Shown in pieces: positions 1 to 10,026 of a stretch of 21,470 nt of DNA. The notes beneath the pieces were generated by a model. It made no database searches, had not been told where the DNA came from, and saw nothing but the letters and a program-made list of their open reading frames with translations. The position numbers and the translations under genes were made by a program. Location: contig LRSR01005375.1 of NCBI GenBank assembly GCA_001579985.1, positions 1 to 21,470 of the forward strand, read 5' to 3'. Numbering within the stretch: the stretch's first letter is position 1; the number at the start of each line of letters is the position of its first letter. Source of the DNA: Hypsibius dujardini. Its lineage: Eukaryota; Tardigrada; Eutardigrada; Parachela; Hypsibiidae.

Positions 1-42
1 GCCACTGAACATATCCAATGCATGTGAATGAATTTTTCGTAC

Positions 43-3000
43 CTTTGGGCTGCATGAGATATACTGGGTATCACTGTTCGCGGACGCATCTAAAACCAGC
101 TGAAAAATATTCCGTTCGTTGGTATTGTCCATTCCCTGAAACGAAAATTAACTTCAGAAACCACTGGAAAGAGTCGTTGGCGGTCTAAAGAGCTCACTTG
201 ATTAAGCTCATCCACAATTCTGAAAGGTACGTCCGAGCACTGCTGAAGTGCCAAGAGAAAAATAGCAATGGACACGACCCGCTCGCCGCCGCTTTGTCTG
301 CCGGACAACTTGGCAAACGGTTCTGAGTCTCGGAACCTCGTTTCAATGTCCAGACCGTACGCTTCATAGTCCACGGCATCGTCGGTCGCGGGGTCAGCAG
401 CCGGTTCCACCAGCACGACACGGCCTTCGTAGCCCAGCCGAGCAAACATGTGCCCCACTTTTTCGCTGATTAGGTCGACGTCGCTGCGCAGCTTGGTCAG
501 CCATTGCTCCTTCAGTGAGAGGTGAGAGGCTTGAGACACCTTCAGGTCGAAGCTCTTCTTTAACCAATCACGGGCAGCTTTGCTGTGGTCAGCCGCCACG
601 CTGTTCTCCTCATCGTGCAGAGCCTGAAATCGAACACGCAGTCACTGTAGATGCATAAAAGAACGCAATAAAAAGACATGCTCGTGGATGCGTCCAACTC
701 GAAAAACTCACCGCGGCGTCCACCTTGTCGCTGAGCATGCGGAGATAATTTCCGTATGCTTCCGCAAGCGCCTTGGTCACTTGTGCGGGTGTTTTGAGGG
801 GATGGAGAGACTTGAATATCTTTTAGGGATACAACACCGCTTGACCGGGGATATAAGAAAGCCAAGCACGGGTAGTGGAGTTGCTGAAGAGACGTACCGC
901 TTGAACTTCCGCGGCGCCTTTGTCCCGGTTCAGGTACAGTTCCTTGATCATGAGTCTGATCCTTTCCTTAATTTCCTGAATGGAAACGTCCAGCAAATGC
1001 GCGCGCGCTTGGATCTCGGAAATTCTTGTCTGTATGAGAAACAGGTTTTCTCCGTTGCGGAATATAAATCCGAGACAGAATCAGAAATACTGTACTGTAT
1101 TTTCGCGTTAGACAGGGACAGTCGTAGTGGAGTGGAACGTGTGCACGGCTGTGTGTGCACCGTACACACAGTACAAGCGCCGCGTGACCGATTAAACGTT
1201 CCATATCTCGTACGCTGTCCCTGTCTAACGCGAATATACTGTACTACACACGTGGCAAAAACCTTGCGCTGACCGAATTAAGCACTTCCACTCGGGGGCT
1301 GTGTACGACAGCCATGCGACGAGTGCAATGACTTAACTCGGTTAGCGCAAGGGTTTTGCCACGTCAACCAACCTCGATTTTCTTCTTTTCCTTCGTCATG
1401 AAATGAAATCGTTGAAAAGCTCCGGATGTTCCGAGAACATTGCCCAAGAGGGTCGTAGCGACGTTACATCCCTCGTGGACATACGTGGACAAAGCCTGTT
1501 TCAAACTCAGTTGAAAAGGGGCAATAGAGCCCAGTTTGGAAGATAATGTTAGGACGGGCAGGAAACCATACCTCCAAATTTGCAATGCTCCCGTCCATAT
1601 CTAACGACGTTAGCATCGAAGCTCGCCGTAAGTTTATGCTAAGAATTTTTTTATTTATCTCCTCCTCAGCTGTTGTGTCAGCACGCGGTCTCCTCTCGAC
1701 ATTCAAATTAATGTCCAGTCTGTGAAACGCAAACATGCTGCATATAGCAAACGGTTAAATAATGAATAACCATACGATGAATCAGCTCGATCAATGGCTC
1801 TGTGAGTACCGAACTGCTTGTATACCTGCCTAAATGTCTGTCTACCAGTATGTCTGTCCGTACGTCTGTCTGTCTGTCTGGCTGCCTATTTGTCTGTCTA
1901 TTTGTCTGTTTGCCTGTCTATTTGTCTGTTTGCCTGTCTGCATGTCCATCTGTCTGTCTGTCTACCTACCTGTTTGTATGACCGTCTGTCTGTCTATCAC
2001 CGTCTGTCTAACTGTTTGCCTGCCTGCCTGTTTCTTTGTCTCTGACTTGTGTGATCTGACCGTATGTGTATCAGACGGACCAACCTGACGCATTAATTGC
2101 ATACGAGGGTGATGACAAACTTACTGTTCCTTCTTCCGTGTCAACACCTCTTGCACCGCCGCAGCTTCAAACATTGTTCGGTCTAGTTCTGACATTTCCG
2201 CCTCCAGAGCGCTGAGTTCATCCTCCTTGGCCACCAGATTCAGCTGAACAGTTTTCAGTTCCATCCTTTCCTCACTGAGTTTGCGTTCCGTCTCGATTAT
2301 TTCCGCTTCCCACAGCGACTTCTTCCTCTCAGACTCAGCTGCGGTTGAATCAAACTGAAGCAAACAGGGCTCCACAAGCGGTCTCTGCTTGACGATTCCA
2401 GAATTTCGACGATTCAACTCCTCATACTATCAGAATATAATGGCGAAGATCAACTACACAACTATGTTAAGAGAAGTCCGTTTGACAAAGTCCAAATTTG
2501 TTTAATAAGCACTTACAAGACAGTCTTCCGTGAAAAAGCGTAACCGGTAATTCGCTGGGACGCTCTTTACTTGGCTCCAGTAGTTCACCAGAGAATCGGC
2601 GCTCTGGTCGTCCCCGCATGAATTGATGAGAATGCAATCGGGGATGAAATGGGTGTTAAGGAAGGTTTTCACAGGTTCAGGAGCTAGGAAGACGTCGCTG
2701 AGGGCTTTGCTGAAGCCCAACATCAACAGGGCTCTGAAATTTGTTTTTAAAAAAAATGGTTTGAATACTTTGCCTTCCCTAAGACTCATCTCTAAACAGC
2801 AGATACGATGTGTTTATATTTCCGGTACATATAGATATTTCGCCAAAAGAGGCGAATTTATTATTACAGGAAAAGACCAACCGCTGTTCGGAGCATGTGA
2901 ATCCACCGCGTCTTTCTTGCCCGTGCTGCGGCGGAGTGACGGCGAAAGAACACTGCAGATTCTGCCGGATGCGAAACTCTTGATTCATTTCCTTCATCGT

Positions 3001-5114
3001 TTCGGTCGAGTCGCAGAGGAAGTGGTTCAGTTCCTTGCCAAACGCAGTCTCCAAATATTTGACACAAGTCTCCTCTGTGGCGGAAACCTAACCCACCAAC
3101 ATCAACTGCACAGTCACTGCACAGACACAGACACAGACACAGTCACTGCACAGTCAGCCAGTGCACAGTCACAGTCACTGCACAGTCAGTGCACAGACAC
3201 AGACAGTCACTGCACAGTCAGTGCACAGACACAGACACAGACACAGACACAGACACAGACACAGACACAGACACAGTCACTGCACAGTCAGTGCACAGAC
3301 ACAGACACAGACACAGTCACTGCACAGACACAGACACAGACACAGTCAGTGCATAGACACAGACACAGACACAGTCACTGCACAGTCAGTCACTGCATAT
3401 ACTATTAGGTAGACTCCATGGAACAGGTAGACGTACCATCAGAAACAGCGGCCCAATGACACGGGAAGCATACTTTTCTGGTTGACTCCGAATGGTTTGG
3501 AATACGGTGATGACGTCGGATGAGATCAATCCAGCACTGGCGAGATGCTTCAATCGCTGCAGCTGGGATTCCGTTGATTCGCGGAGACTGGCCATCTTAC
3601 TCGACAAATCTAACAGGACGATGCATTCAGTGGTTATACTTTTTGTTACCGGTAATAAATTCATGATGATTTTTACTCTGCTCTGCGGCTTGGAGAATCT
3701 GCAAGTGATCCAGCAAGGATTTCTCCCTCTGCTGTAGTTCCTGCACAGTCTGTCGCAAGGTACGGACATCTGCTTCGTCCACTCTTCTGCTGGCATTCAT
3801 CTAAAAATAAGAGAATCCATCAGCCACAGCAAGTTAATTGAGAGTATGAAACACCAGGTATGACTAACACTGTCAGGGGCTTGACTCATTTCGGTTTCCA
3901 TCATGGAAATCTCTTGACGCAACAAAGCCACTTTATCATCGTGCCTCTGTTCAGCAATCTCATGGGCACGTAAAGCCGTTATCCTGTTCAGCTCGATGGC
4001 AGCCTAGTAAAATGATCCGTTAAGGTAGGAAAAATGTGTATTGAACAGGTAAAAGTTCGACGACAAGGAATACAAACAGATCGAAACACAACGAAATGGC
4101 AAGCAGGCAAGCATGGAAGAACATGGAACTTGGAACATGGAACATTGAATATGGAACACGGAACATGGAACATTGAACATGGAACACGGAACATGGAACA
4201 TTGAATATGGAACACGGAACATGGAACATTGAACAGGGAACGTGGAATATTGAATATGGAACACAGAACATGGAACATGGAACACGGAACATGGAACATT
4301 GAACATGGAATATGGAACATCGAAGTGCACTGTAGAACAACCAGCAAACAGACAAAAGATAACAGAGAAAGAAAACATACTGCATCGATGTAACCGCTGC
4401 TCACCTCAGATTTAGAAGATTTATCCTTCGTTAATAGACCTTGCAACTTTTCAAGATCCTCACCAACCGCGTGAGTTGCAAGCATTAATACCGGGATGCC
4501 CAACCTCTGCTGCATCTTTTCCACATGAATCTTCAGCTGAACCATCAAGCCTTCTAGCCGCTGTTTTACTGCCAAAGCAGCGGCTTCCTCGATCGCACAT
4601 GCTTCCTTCTGGCGTTCAGCCTCCTTTATTCGCTACAAAAACATATTAAATGTAGAATACCTGTCAGGATGAGGAAGGATACCATTCATTAGACAAAATG
4701 ACATTTACCAAGATCAGAAGCTTTAAACGGAGGGACATCATCCTCTCCTTCTCTTTATCCTGTTGTTTGAATTTGCGAAGTTCTGAATCCAAAGTGCCCT
4801 TTTTAGTCGCGACCAGATCGGAGGTCGGCTTCATCGCTTTCAGCTCAGCAGCAATGCCTAACCTGAACAGGGAGCGAAATCTATCGTTTCGGCGAACGAA
4901 GCGGAAAAAAATGACACTTCGATCTTACCATTCCCTGCGGTGGTGAATGAGCTCCTGGTGCATTTCGTGGCTATCGGCGCCGAGCTGATAGCAAAAAACA
5001 TACAAATATGTAAAGCCAGACATCCAAACAGACAGGTAATATACAGACAGGGAGACAGACAGACAGACAGACAGACAGACAGGCAGATAGACAGACAGAA
5101 ACAGACAGACAGAT

Positions 5115-5185
<71 letters not shown>

Positions 5186-6381
5186 TTTTTGTTAATAACA
5201 AAACGCTCATTCAAAGCCAAAATAGCCCAGTCATCGTACCGCCTCCTCCGTCGCCAACAACAGCTCTTCCTCTTTCAGATCACCCAGTTCGGTGACGCGA
5301 TCTTGCGGCAAAAACTGCATCAAACTGCCGGGATGGATGTTGAGCTCCTTCAAGCGAAGCCGGTATACCGCTTGACCGACGTCCAGGTCGTCGACCATGA
5401 AAATGTTCTTGTTCGGGGGCCGGCTATAGGTCTTTTTAAAACGGACTTCCTGGGCTGGGACTGTCGGATCATGACTGAAAACAGAATACGAACATCAGTG
5501 TTGTTTAAGAAGCGTCTTTGATTTTATTCAAACTAAAAACAATAAATAACTCTAAATTAACTGTAAAATATTACTCAAATAAGAAAGTATTTTCGCATTT
5601 ACAAAAGAATTTTGATTTTAACAAATATCGTGATATTTAACACGTACCGACAAGTTAGACACATGGATCAAATACAGTCAATGACAAGACTGAGTGTGAT
5701 GGAAGGTTCGGGGGATTGTTCGATTGTATGAAAATCACCCCTGCTCCGCCCTTTTTGCCCATCCCCCGGACCCTCCATTACACTCAATCTTGTCGTTGAT
5801 TGTATGATTGTCATCATATCATATCATATTATATCAACTTTTATTTTATTGACTTGACTAAAAAACAACGTATTTTATAAAACTCAAATGTCGCAATTTT
5901 AGTAGAAAACAACAAAATTAGATTACCCAACCTATGGCTCAATTCAAATAAACCAAATCATATTCGGTTGATATTTTTGAAACATCTGACAGTTGAACAG
6001 CTGAGAACAGTTAAATCTATAAATCAACCGAAAACTTACAGTGTAAGTTCAATTTCTGCTTTGTCTGCGCCGGATCGAATGAAATCGGCCAGCGTTTTGC
6101 CCCGCTTCATGAAAGTCTTATCGCCGCCGCAGCACAAGACGATGGCAGCCACGAGGGAGCTCTTTCCCAGCCCGTTCGGGCCGCAGACAATATTAACACG
6201 GGGCGCGAAGGGAAATTCGTAGGGAGATTCATTGTTGCTGCCAAAAGTCCTGCAAAATAAAATCATTTCTCTCAATCGAACGGCAAGGCTTAAGCGCTAT
6301 TAAGAGGGAAACTCACAGGAAATTCTTCAGTTTCAGGCTTTTAATTGCGCCTCGCTTGTACTGCGTTTCCACGCCGCTCAT
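43..6381 (-). CDS. SMC5: SMC5, structural maintenance of chromosomes protein 5 (3' end outside window)
   Basis: ATPase subunit of the nuclear SMC5/6 complex (DNA repair, replication-fork stability). Exons, 5' to 3' on the minus strand: 6381-6317, 6249-6040, 5474-5240, 4984-4929, 4862-4709, 4632-4405, 4003-3869, 3800-3677, 3609-3437, 3087-2882, 2733-2517, 2426-2125, 1638-1572, 1495-1373, 1029-898, 819-712, 623-198, 135-43. All junctions are GT-AG and keep phase, giving 1018 codons to the last visible donor. Visible motifs: NFLTF near residue 20, Walker A GPNGLGKS (45-52), Q-loop QFLPQD (145-150), coiled coil, hinge around 440-600, coiled coil, ABC signature QSGGER (955-960), Walker B FRIVDEL and the SMC5-type D-loop NQGMDNTNER, split by an intron. 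Vertebrate SMC5 is about 1100 residues, so about 50 plus the stop are missing on the left. The acceptor of exon 16 is uncertain (819 or 810, both in phase). The coiled-coil exons are supported mainly by phase and register. Confidence 0.93.
1091..1246. mobile_element. Short inverted-repeat element (MITE) in SMC5 intron 14
   Basis: Arms of about 31 bp at 1091-1122 and 1215-1245 are inverted copies sharing the core CGCGTTAGACAGGGACAG. The right end abuts the neighbouring element at a TA. No coding capacity. The superfamily cannot be fixed; the TA edges suggest Tc1/mariner-like mobilisation. Confidence 0.65.
1247..1364. mobile_element. CACGTGGCAAAA-ended MITE in SMC5 intron 14
   Basis: Arms at about 1250-1282 and 1332-1363 pair as inverted repeats (core ACGTGGCAAAA then CCTTGCGCT, with about four mismatches over 32 bp). 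The left end is TA followed by CACACGTGGCAAAA, the same terminus as the larger fold-back element at 17517-17841. The element ends 9 bp from the donor of exon 14. Confidence 0.7.
1830..2043. repeat. Degenerate (TCTG)n microsatellite in SMC5 intron 12
   Basis: A tetranucleotide run of TCTG/CCTG/TTTG variants fills much of the intron between exons 12 and 13. Reading frames across it are only Cys/Leu/Ser/Val repeats. Confidence 0.9.
3118..3395. repeat. Compound ACAGAC / TCACTGCACAGTCAGTGCA tandem repeat in SMC5 intron 9
   Basis: Runs of the hexamer ACAGAC alternate with copies of a second unit, TCACTGCACAGTCAGTGCA, which contains a small inverted repeat (CACTG, six bases, CAGTG). It lies in the intron between exons 9 (3609-3437) and 10 (3087-2882). 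Confidence 0.9.
4111..4323. repeat. 7-bp minisatellite (CATGGAA)n in SMC5 intron 6
   Basis: About 28 copies of a 7-mer with variants CATGGAA, CATTGAA, TATGGAA and CACGGAA. Variants recur in a partly ordered series (CATGGAA-CATTGAA-TATGGAA-CACGGAA), indicating higher-order duplication of a four-unit block. It lies between exons 6 and 7. Confidence 0.9.
5035..5186. repeat. (ACAG)n microsatellite in SMC5 intron 3
   Basis: Nearly pure ACAG/GACA tetranucleotide run between exons 3 and 4, complementary in unit to the TCTG run at 1830-2043. Confidence 0.95.
5668..5809. mobile_element. Short inverted-repeat element in SMC5 intron 2
   Basis: Arms of about 49 bp at 5668-5716 and 5761-5809 are inverted copies (shared cores GACAAGA, GAGTGT, ATGGA, GGGGGAT) around a 44-bp loop. 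It sits in the 565-bp intron 2 of SMC5 in AT-rich flanks. No clear target-site duplication. Could be a MITE or a plain intronic hairpin. Confidence 0.6.
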
Positions 6382-6833
6382 CGTGAAGCTTCAAAATATA
6401 ACGGCAGGAATTAAGGCGCACATTCAGCGCAATCAATCGATCAGTCAACCACATGACACGTCAGGTCAATGTGCAATCAATCCATCAATCAACGACTGGT
6501 GGACCCCGCCAAGACAAACTCATGCAAACGGCCGGAAATGAATGTCGCATCACTGAAAAGAATTCCGCTGGAGAGATTTCAAATAAAATAATCCAGATGA
6601 GTGGTTGCGAGAATCGCTCAAACAAAATCATATTTCTTTCCATAAGAAAACCGTGAAGCGAAACCTTTTGTTTGAGAACTTAACGGCAAGTTGATGCTCT
6701 CTGAAACAAACTTGTATGCGTTGCGCATTTGCGCATTATTTGTGAAATGCGCGGTGCGCATACCCCACAATCCAGTGTTCCTTCAAAAGGTGGCGCCGCA
6801 GCGTACTGTGTGTGTGAGAGAGCCCGTTCGCTA
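6382..6833. other. SMC5 5' flank
   Basis: Sequence immediately upstream of the SMC5 start codon. I see no TATA box, no convincing exon and no repeat beyond short CAATCAATCA strings. It presumably holds the SMC5 5' UTR and promoter, by position only. Confidence 0.4.
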
Positions 6834-6835
6834 AG

Positions 6836-7395
6836 AGGCTATTTTACCCCCCCCCTTTTTGGGGCCCAATAGTACCCCGGCTATTTTACCCTCCCTGTAT
6901 ACATCACCAGGGGACCAAATTGCGCCCCTGCTATGTTACCCGTCCCATGTTGTCCATCCGTCCGTCGAGCGTCTGTCCGTTGTCGAACAGATGGTCGAAC
7001 AACGGGCAACGGCTGAACGGATAGCAAATGAACGGACGACGGACGGACGGACAGACGGACGACGGACGACGGACGGACGGACAGACGGACGACGGACGAC
7101 GGACGACGGATGGACGGACAGACGGACGACGGACGACGGACGACGGACGGACGGACAGACGGACGACGGACGACGGACGACGGACGGACGGACACACGAC
7201 GGACGGACGGACGGACACACGACGGACAAACGGGGACGAATAGACAACGGAGGGACAAACGGACAAACGGACGAACGGACAGCCTGGGAGGAGTAAAATA
7301 GCCACGGCGCTATTTTGCCCCTAGTGATGCATTCAGAGAAGGGTAAAATAGCCAGGGTTCTATCCGGCCCCAGGGAGGGGTAAAATAGCTGTAGT
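6836..7395. mobile_element. Long-armed fold-back element enclosing a GGAC satellite
   Basis: The left arm (about 6836-6950) and right arm (about 7285-7395) are inverted copies of about 110 bp. Each arm is internally repetitive: GGCTATTTTACCC occurs at the start and middle of the left arm and its complement GGGTAAAATAGCC occurs three times on the right. Between them, 7020-7283 is a tandem array of GACGGAC-type units. Together this resembles FoldBack-like elements, whose arms are built from subrepeats. No coding sequence; open frames on both strands are repeat translations. Confidence 0.65.
7020..7283. repeat. GGAC/GACGGACG tandem array
   Basis: Array of GACGGAC, GGACAGAC and GACGGACGAC units forming the loop of the fold-back element. 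The left spacer (6952-7000) carries complementary GTCCGTCC strings, so the hairpin extends into the array. Confidence 0.9.
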
Positions 7396-7402
7396 CCTGA
7401 GC

Positions 7403-7745
7403 CGATGCAGATTTTGAGAATTGGGGCAGCAAACCATGCCTCCATGCTCCGTTATCAAGCGCTCGCTTCTGGCCAGTTTCACCGAAATGGTTGTTGGATA
7501 TTGGAATAAGGATCTGTGGCGCATCAAGAGCCCCAAAACTAACTCTTACTATTAAGAATTTTTATTACTGAATGTATTTGTAAGTATTACTATACATGTC
7601 TGTGTAGATTTTCATGGATCAACCCAACACGATCCGGCTGCGGGCTGAAAGAAGACATTTTGCGGACGATTTCTCAATTGTGATATGTCGCAGTTCGCAT
7701 TATGCACCGGATTGGTCGATTGATTTCACTCATCCGATATCCGAA
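7403..7745. other. Gene-free spacer
   Basis: Sequence between the fold-back element and the 42-bp array. No exon, RNA gene or repeat recognised. Confidence 0.5.
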
Positions 7746-8090
7746 GGTATCCCGATCGAATGATGCAGGTAAAGGAACCGATTCGTGAGTATCTCGATCG
7801 AACGATGCAGACAAAAGGAACCGATTCGTGAGTATCCCGATCGAACGATGCAGACAAAGGAACCGATTCGTGCGTATCTCGATCGAACGATGTAGACAAA
7901 GGAACCGATTCGTGAGTATCTCGATCGAACGATGTAAACAAAGGAACCGATTCGTGCGTATCTCGATCGAACGATGCAGACAAAGGAACCGATTCGTGAG
8001 TATCTCGATCGAACGATGCAGACAAAGGAACCGATTCGTGAGTATCTCGATCGAATGATGCAGACTAAGGAACCAATTCGTGCGTCTCAC
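7746..8090. repeat. 42-bp tandem repeat, about 8 copies
   Basis: Unit of 42 bp containing TATCTCGATCGAACGATG and ACAAAGGAACCGATTCGTG. One unit has a single-base insertion (ACAAAAGG near 7813). Because 42 is a multiple of three, frames stay open on both strands (encoding for example EPIREYLDRTMQTK or RFLCLHRSIEILTN) without implying a gene. It lies downstream of the LRR gene stop. Confidence 0.92.
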
Positions 8091-8265
8091 GGAAATTTCA
8101 CCCGGAGCTTCACTAGTGTGCGCTCTTACGTGCCTCATACACGTGCTCAATTATACCCGATAATGCTTTCGCATTACGCCATGCCAGATACACTACCGAG
8201 AGACAATCAAATTCCTTACTCTACGTGGAAATAAACCGTTAAATACTCTAAAACTAATTGACAAA

Positions 8266-9468
8266 TCACAGCAGTAATAATCCTCCCGATAAAATGCATA
8301 ACGACATTGCAAGAAGCCCCGTCGTCATCGTCGTTCCACTGGATTTAACCACAGCACCGCTGCCGAAACCAGACGTGACGACCGTCTTAAACGCCACTCC
8401 CCCATCTGAGACATTCTTCGCCAGCACGATCGTGAGAACGGGCGGCGGGGTCGGCGGTGGCGGACAAGCCACGGTCAAATTAGCATCGGTAATGTCTAAC
8501 TGCCGCAGGCCCACGTCCGAGTCATTCGAACAGACGATGGCCACGTCACAAAGACCGCGGGCGGCGTCACCCGTCGTCGTCGTTGGTATATCCGCATAGC
8601 GGTCCACCCAGCTCGAAGAGAACATGTTCACCGGTGTGGCTCGGGCCAAGCTGTCTTGAATCCATGCCGTCGCACCGCCGCCGCTGCAGCGACAATTAAA
8701 GCTCGAACTGGTTATGTTGATGTCGAGACAGCGAAGACCGCTGCTCGTCGTGCTGTTGTTGATGTTGACGCTTCCGAGGACCGGCTCGAAGACTCCCTGT
8801 TCGAGACTTTTCAGCGTATTCAGATTACGTAACGTCAGGGCTTGCAGCGACGCGAGCCCCTCAAAGGCTCCGTTGGGGACCACATCGAGCGTGCATCCGT
8901 CCAGCGTGAGCACGGTCAGATTGCGGAGATCGTTGAAGGCGTGCTCGTTGAGCCGCTCCCCCAGGTTGACGTTCCGTAGTTCGAGCTTGCCTAGCCGCTC
9001 AGCGATCGGTGCGAGGAGTTCCCGCGTCAGATTCAGGTCGCCGCGGTTGAGGCTGACGTAGAGCGGCACCGCGAACAGCGGGGCCAGCTGCGGGGACCGC
9101 GGACGGTTGATGAAGTCCGTGTAGAGTCCGAGGACGGTCCGCAGGTCACGCTCCGTGACGGCGTTGCAGGTGATTTTGTGGTGACGACCGAGGCAGCTGG
9201 TCAGGATGCAGGGGTAGTTTGAGAACATCTCCACGGTGCCGCAACGACGCGTGGGAGTGGGAATGGGCGCAGACGGCGGCGGTGGCACGATGATTTGGGT
9301 TGCGTTGAGCGGCGCGACGACCGGGACGGGCACTTCGAGGGCGGTTCCATTACCGATTGGGTTGGCCTTGGAATTGGAGGGGATGTCGGTGATGTTTTGG
9401 CCGTGGATCAGGGTGGAGTGCAGGCATACACAGACGGAAAGTATGAGGGTGGGTGAGAGGGTCGTCAT
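8266..9468 (-). CDS. Secreted LRR protein, probably GPI-anchored, single exon
   Basis: A 400-residue open frame with start context ACCACCATGA. Residues 1-23 form a signal peptide ending HGQ. A low-complexity stretch (45-72) follows, then a Cys-rich N-terminal cap (C76, C87, C92, C101), a few leucine-rich repeats (about 157-230, with LxxLxLxxxxLxxVPxxAFxxLxxLxxLxL spacing) and a C-terminal cap beginning FNCRC (259-261) with C307, C313 and C335. After a Pro-rich spacer the chain ends in SSGTT and a hydrophobic, charge-free tail (383-400), the usual GPI-attachment layout. Several NxS/T sites fit extracellular location. LRR domains of this type usually bind proteins at the cell surface; the ligand is unknown. 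There is no intron, unlike the neighbouring genes. No named orthologue is recognised. Confidence 0.85.
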   Translation of the reverse strand: MTTLSPTLILSVCVCLHSTLIHGQNITDIPSNSKANPIGNGTALEVPVPVVAPLNATQIIVPPPPSAPIPTPTRRCGTVEMFSNYPCILTSCLGRHHKITCNAVTERDLRTVLGLYTDFINRPRSPQLAPLFAVPLYVSLNRGDLNLTRELLAPIAERLGKLELRNVNLGERLNEHAFNDLRNLTVLTLDGCTLDVVPNGAFEGLASLQALTLRNLNTLKSLEQGVFEPVLGSVNINNSTTSSGLRCLDINITSSSFNCRCSGGGATAWIQDSLARATPVNMFSSSWVDRYADIPTTTTGDAARGLCDVAIVCSNDSDVGLRQLDITDANLTVACPPPPTPPPVLTIVLAKNVSDGGVAFKTVVTSGFGSGAVVKSSGTTMTTGLLAMSLCILSGGLLLL

Positions 9469-9523
9469 GGTGGTGGAGAGGGTCGTCAGGGTGGTGGAGA
9501 CGGTCGTCAGGGTGGTGGAGCTG
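9461..9523. repeat. 21-bp tandem triplication covering the LRR start codon
   Basis: Three copies (9461-9481, 9482-9502, 9503-9523) of a 21-bp unit. On the minus strand the first copy carries the ATG of the LRR gene; the two upstream copies carry CTG at the same place, in the same frame and with no stop between. Confidence 0.9.
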
Positions 9524-9616
9524 CGAAGTAGAGCGTGAAAAGGAACGACAATACGACCTGCTGCTGCTGGGGAAACGGAAGCGTCGCCAGCGGAAGTGCG
9601 CTTTCTGGCTGGTCAG

Positions 9617-9627
9617 GGTATTTATCC
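9617..9627 (-). promoter_or_regulatory. Possible TATA box of the LRR gene
   Basis: On the minus strand the sequence reads GGATAAATACC, about 150 bp upstream of the ATG, which would place a transcription start near 9590. Inference from motif and position only. Confidence 0.3.
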
Positions 9628-10024
9628 TTCCGTGTATGTCAGGTGATGCAACGGTGTGTTTCGCAGAGACTTTCTCTCTCTCTCATGGAGACATGCATGT
9701 CAGAGAGTGCATGCCGATGATAAATCTTACAAATACTACTTTTTTGTTTCCCCCGGGCGGCTTTACTCTCTCACAGTGCCGTGTGTGTGTTGTCGTCGTG
9801 ACTCGAACTATTCGCTTCGTGCATTAATAACACATAACGAACATAACGGAACGCGTACCGTGAGCTCTAGTCACGCTTGGACAGACAAGTAAGTAAGTAG
9901 CTATAATGTACAGCGCCGCTCTCTTGTTGCCTGGATCGCGGAAGCTCATGAAAGAAAGAAAGAAAAGACCCGGCTCGAGATGCCATCCGTCACAGCATAA
10001 TTGCGCTCGGGGTGCCGCAACATT
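9628..10024. other. LRR gene 5' flank, no gene seen
   Basis: Contains short simple runs (CTCTCTCTCT near 9673, AGAAAGAAAGAAAG near 9955) and no recognisable exon. Confidence 0.45.
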
Positions 10025-10026
10025 TA

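Noticed and set aside
688-1272. 194-residue plus-strand open frame
   Set aside because: It is antisense to SMC5 exons 15 and 16 and runs into a MITE; no family resemblance or coding signal of its own.
1818-2088. Cys-rich open frames in the TCTG run (also 4858-5220)
   Set aside because: Pure translation of tetranucleotide repeats (CLSVCLSV); they lie in SMC5 introns.
6859-7445. Arg/Asp/Thr-rich or Ser/Val/Arg-rich frames over the GGAC array
   Set aside because: All are translations of the satellite in the fold-back element.
7828-8058. Open frames on both strands across the 42-bp repeat
   Set aside because: A period divisible by three keeps frames open without selection; one unit contains a 1-bp insertion and no start or splice context supports a gene.
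7746-8090. CRISPR-like regular array
   Set aside because: The repeats are contiguous, with no unique spacers; this is a tandem minisatellite in animal DNA.
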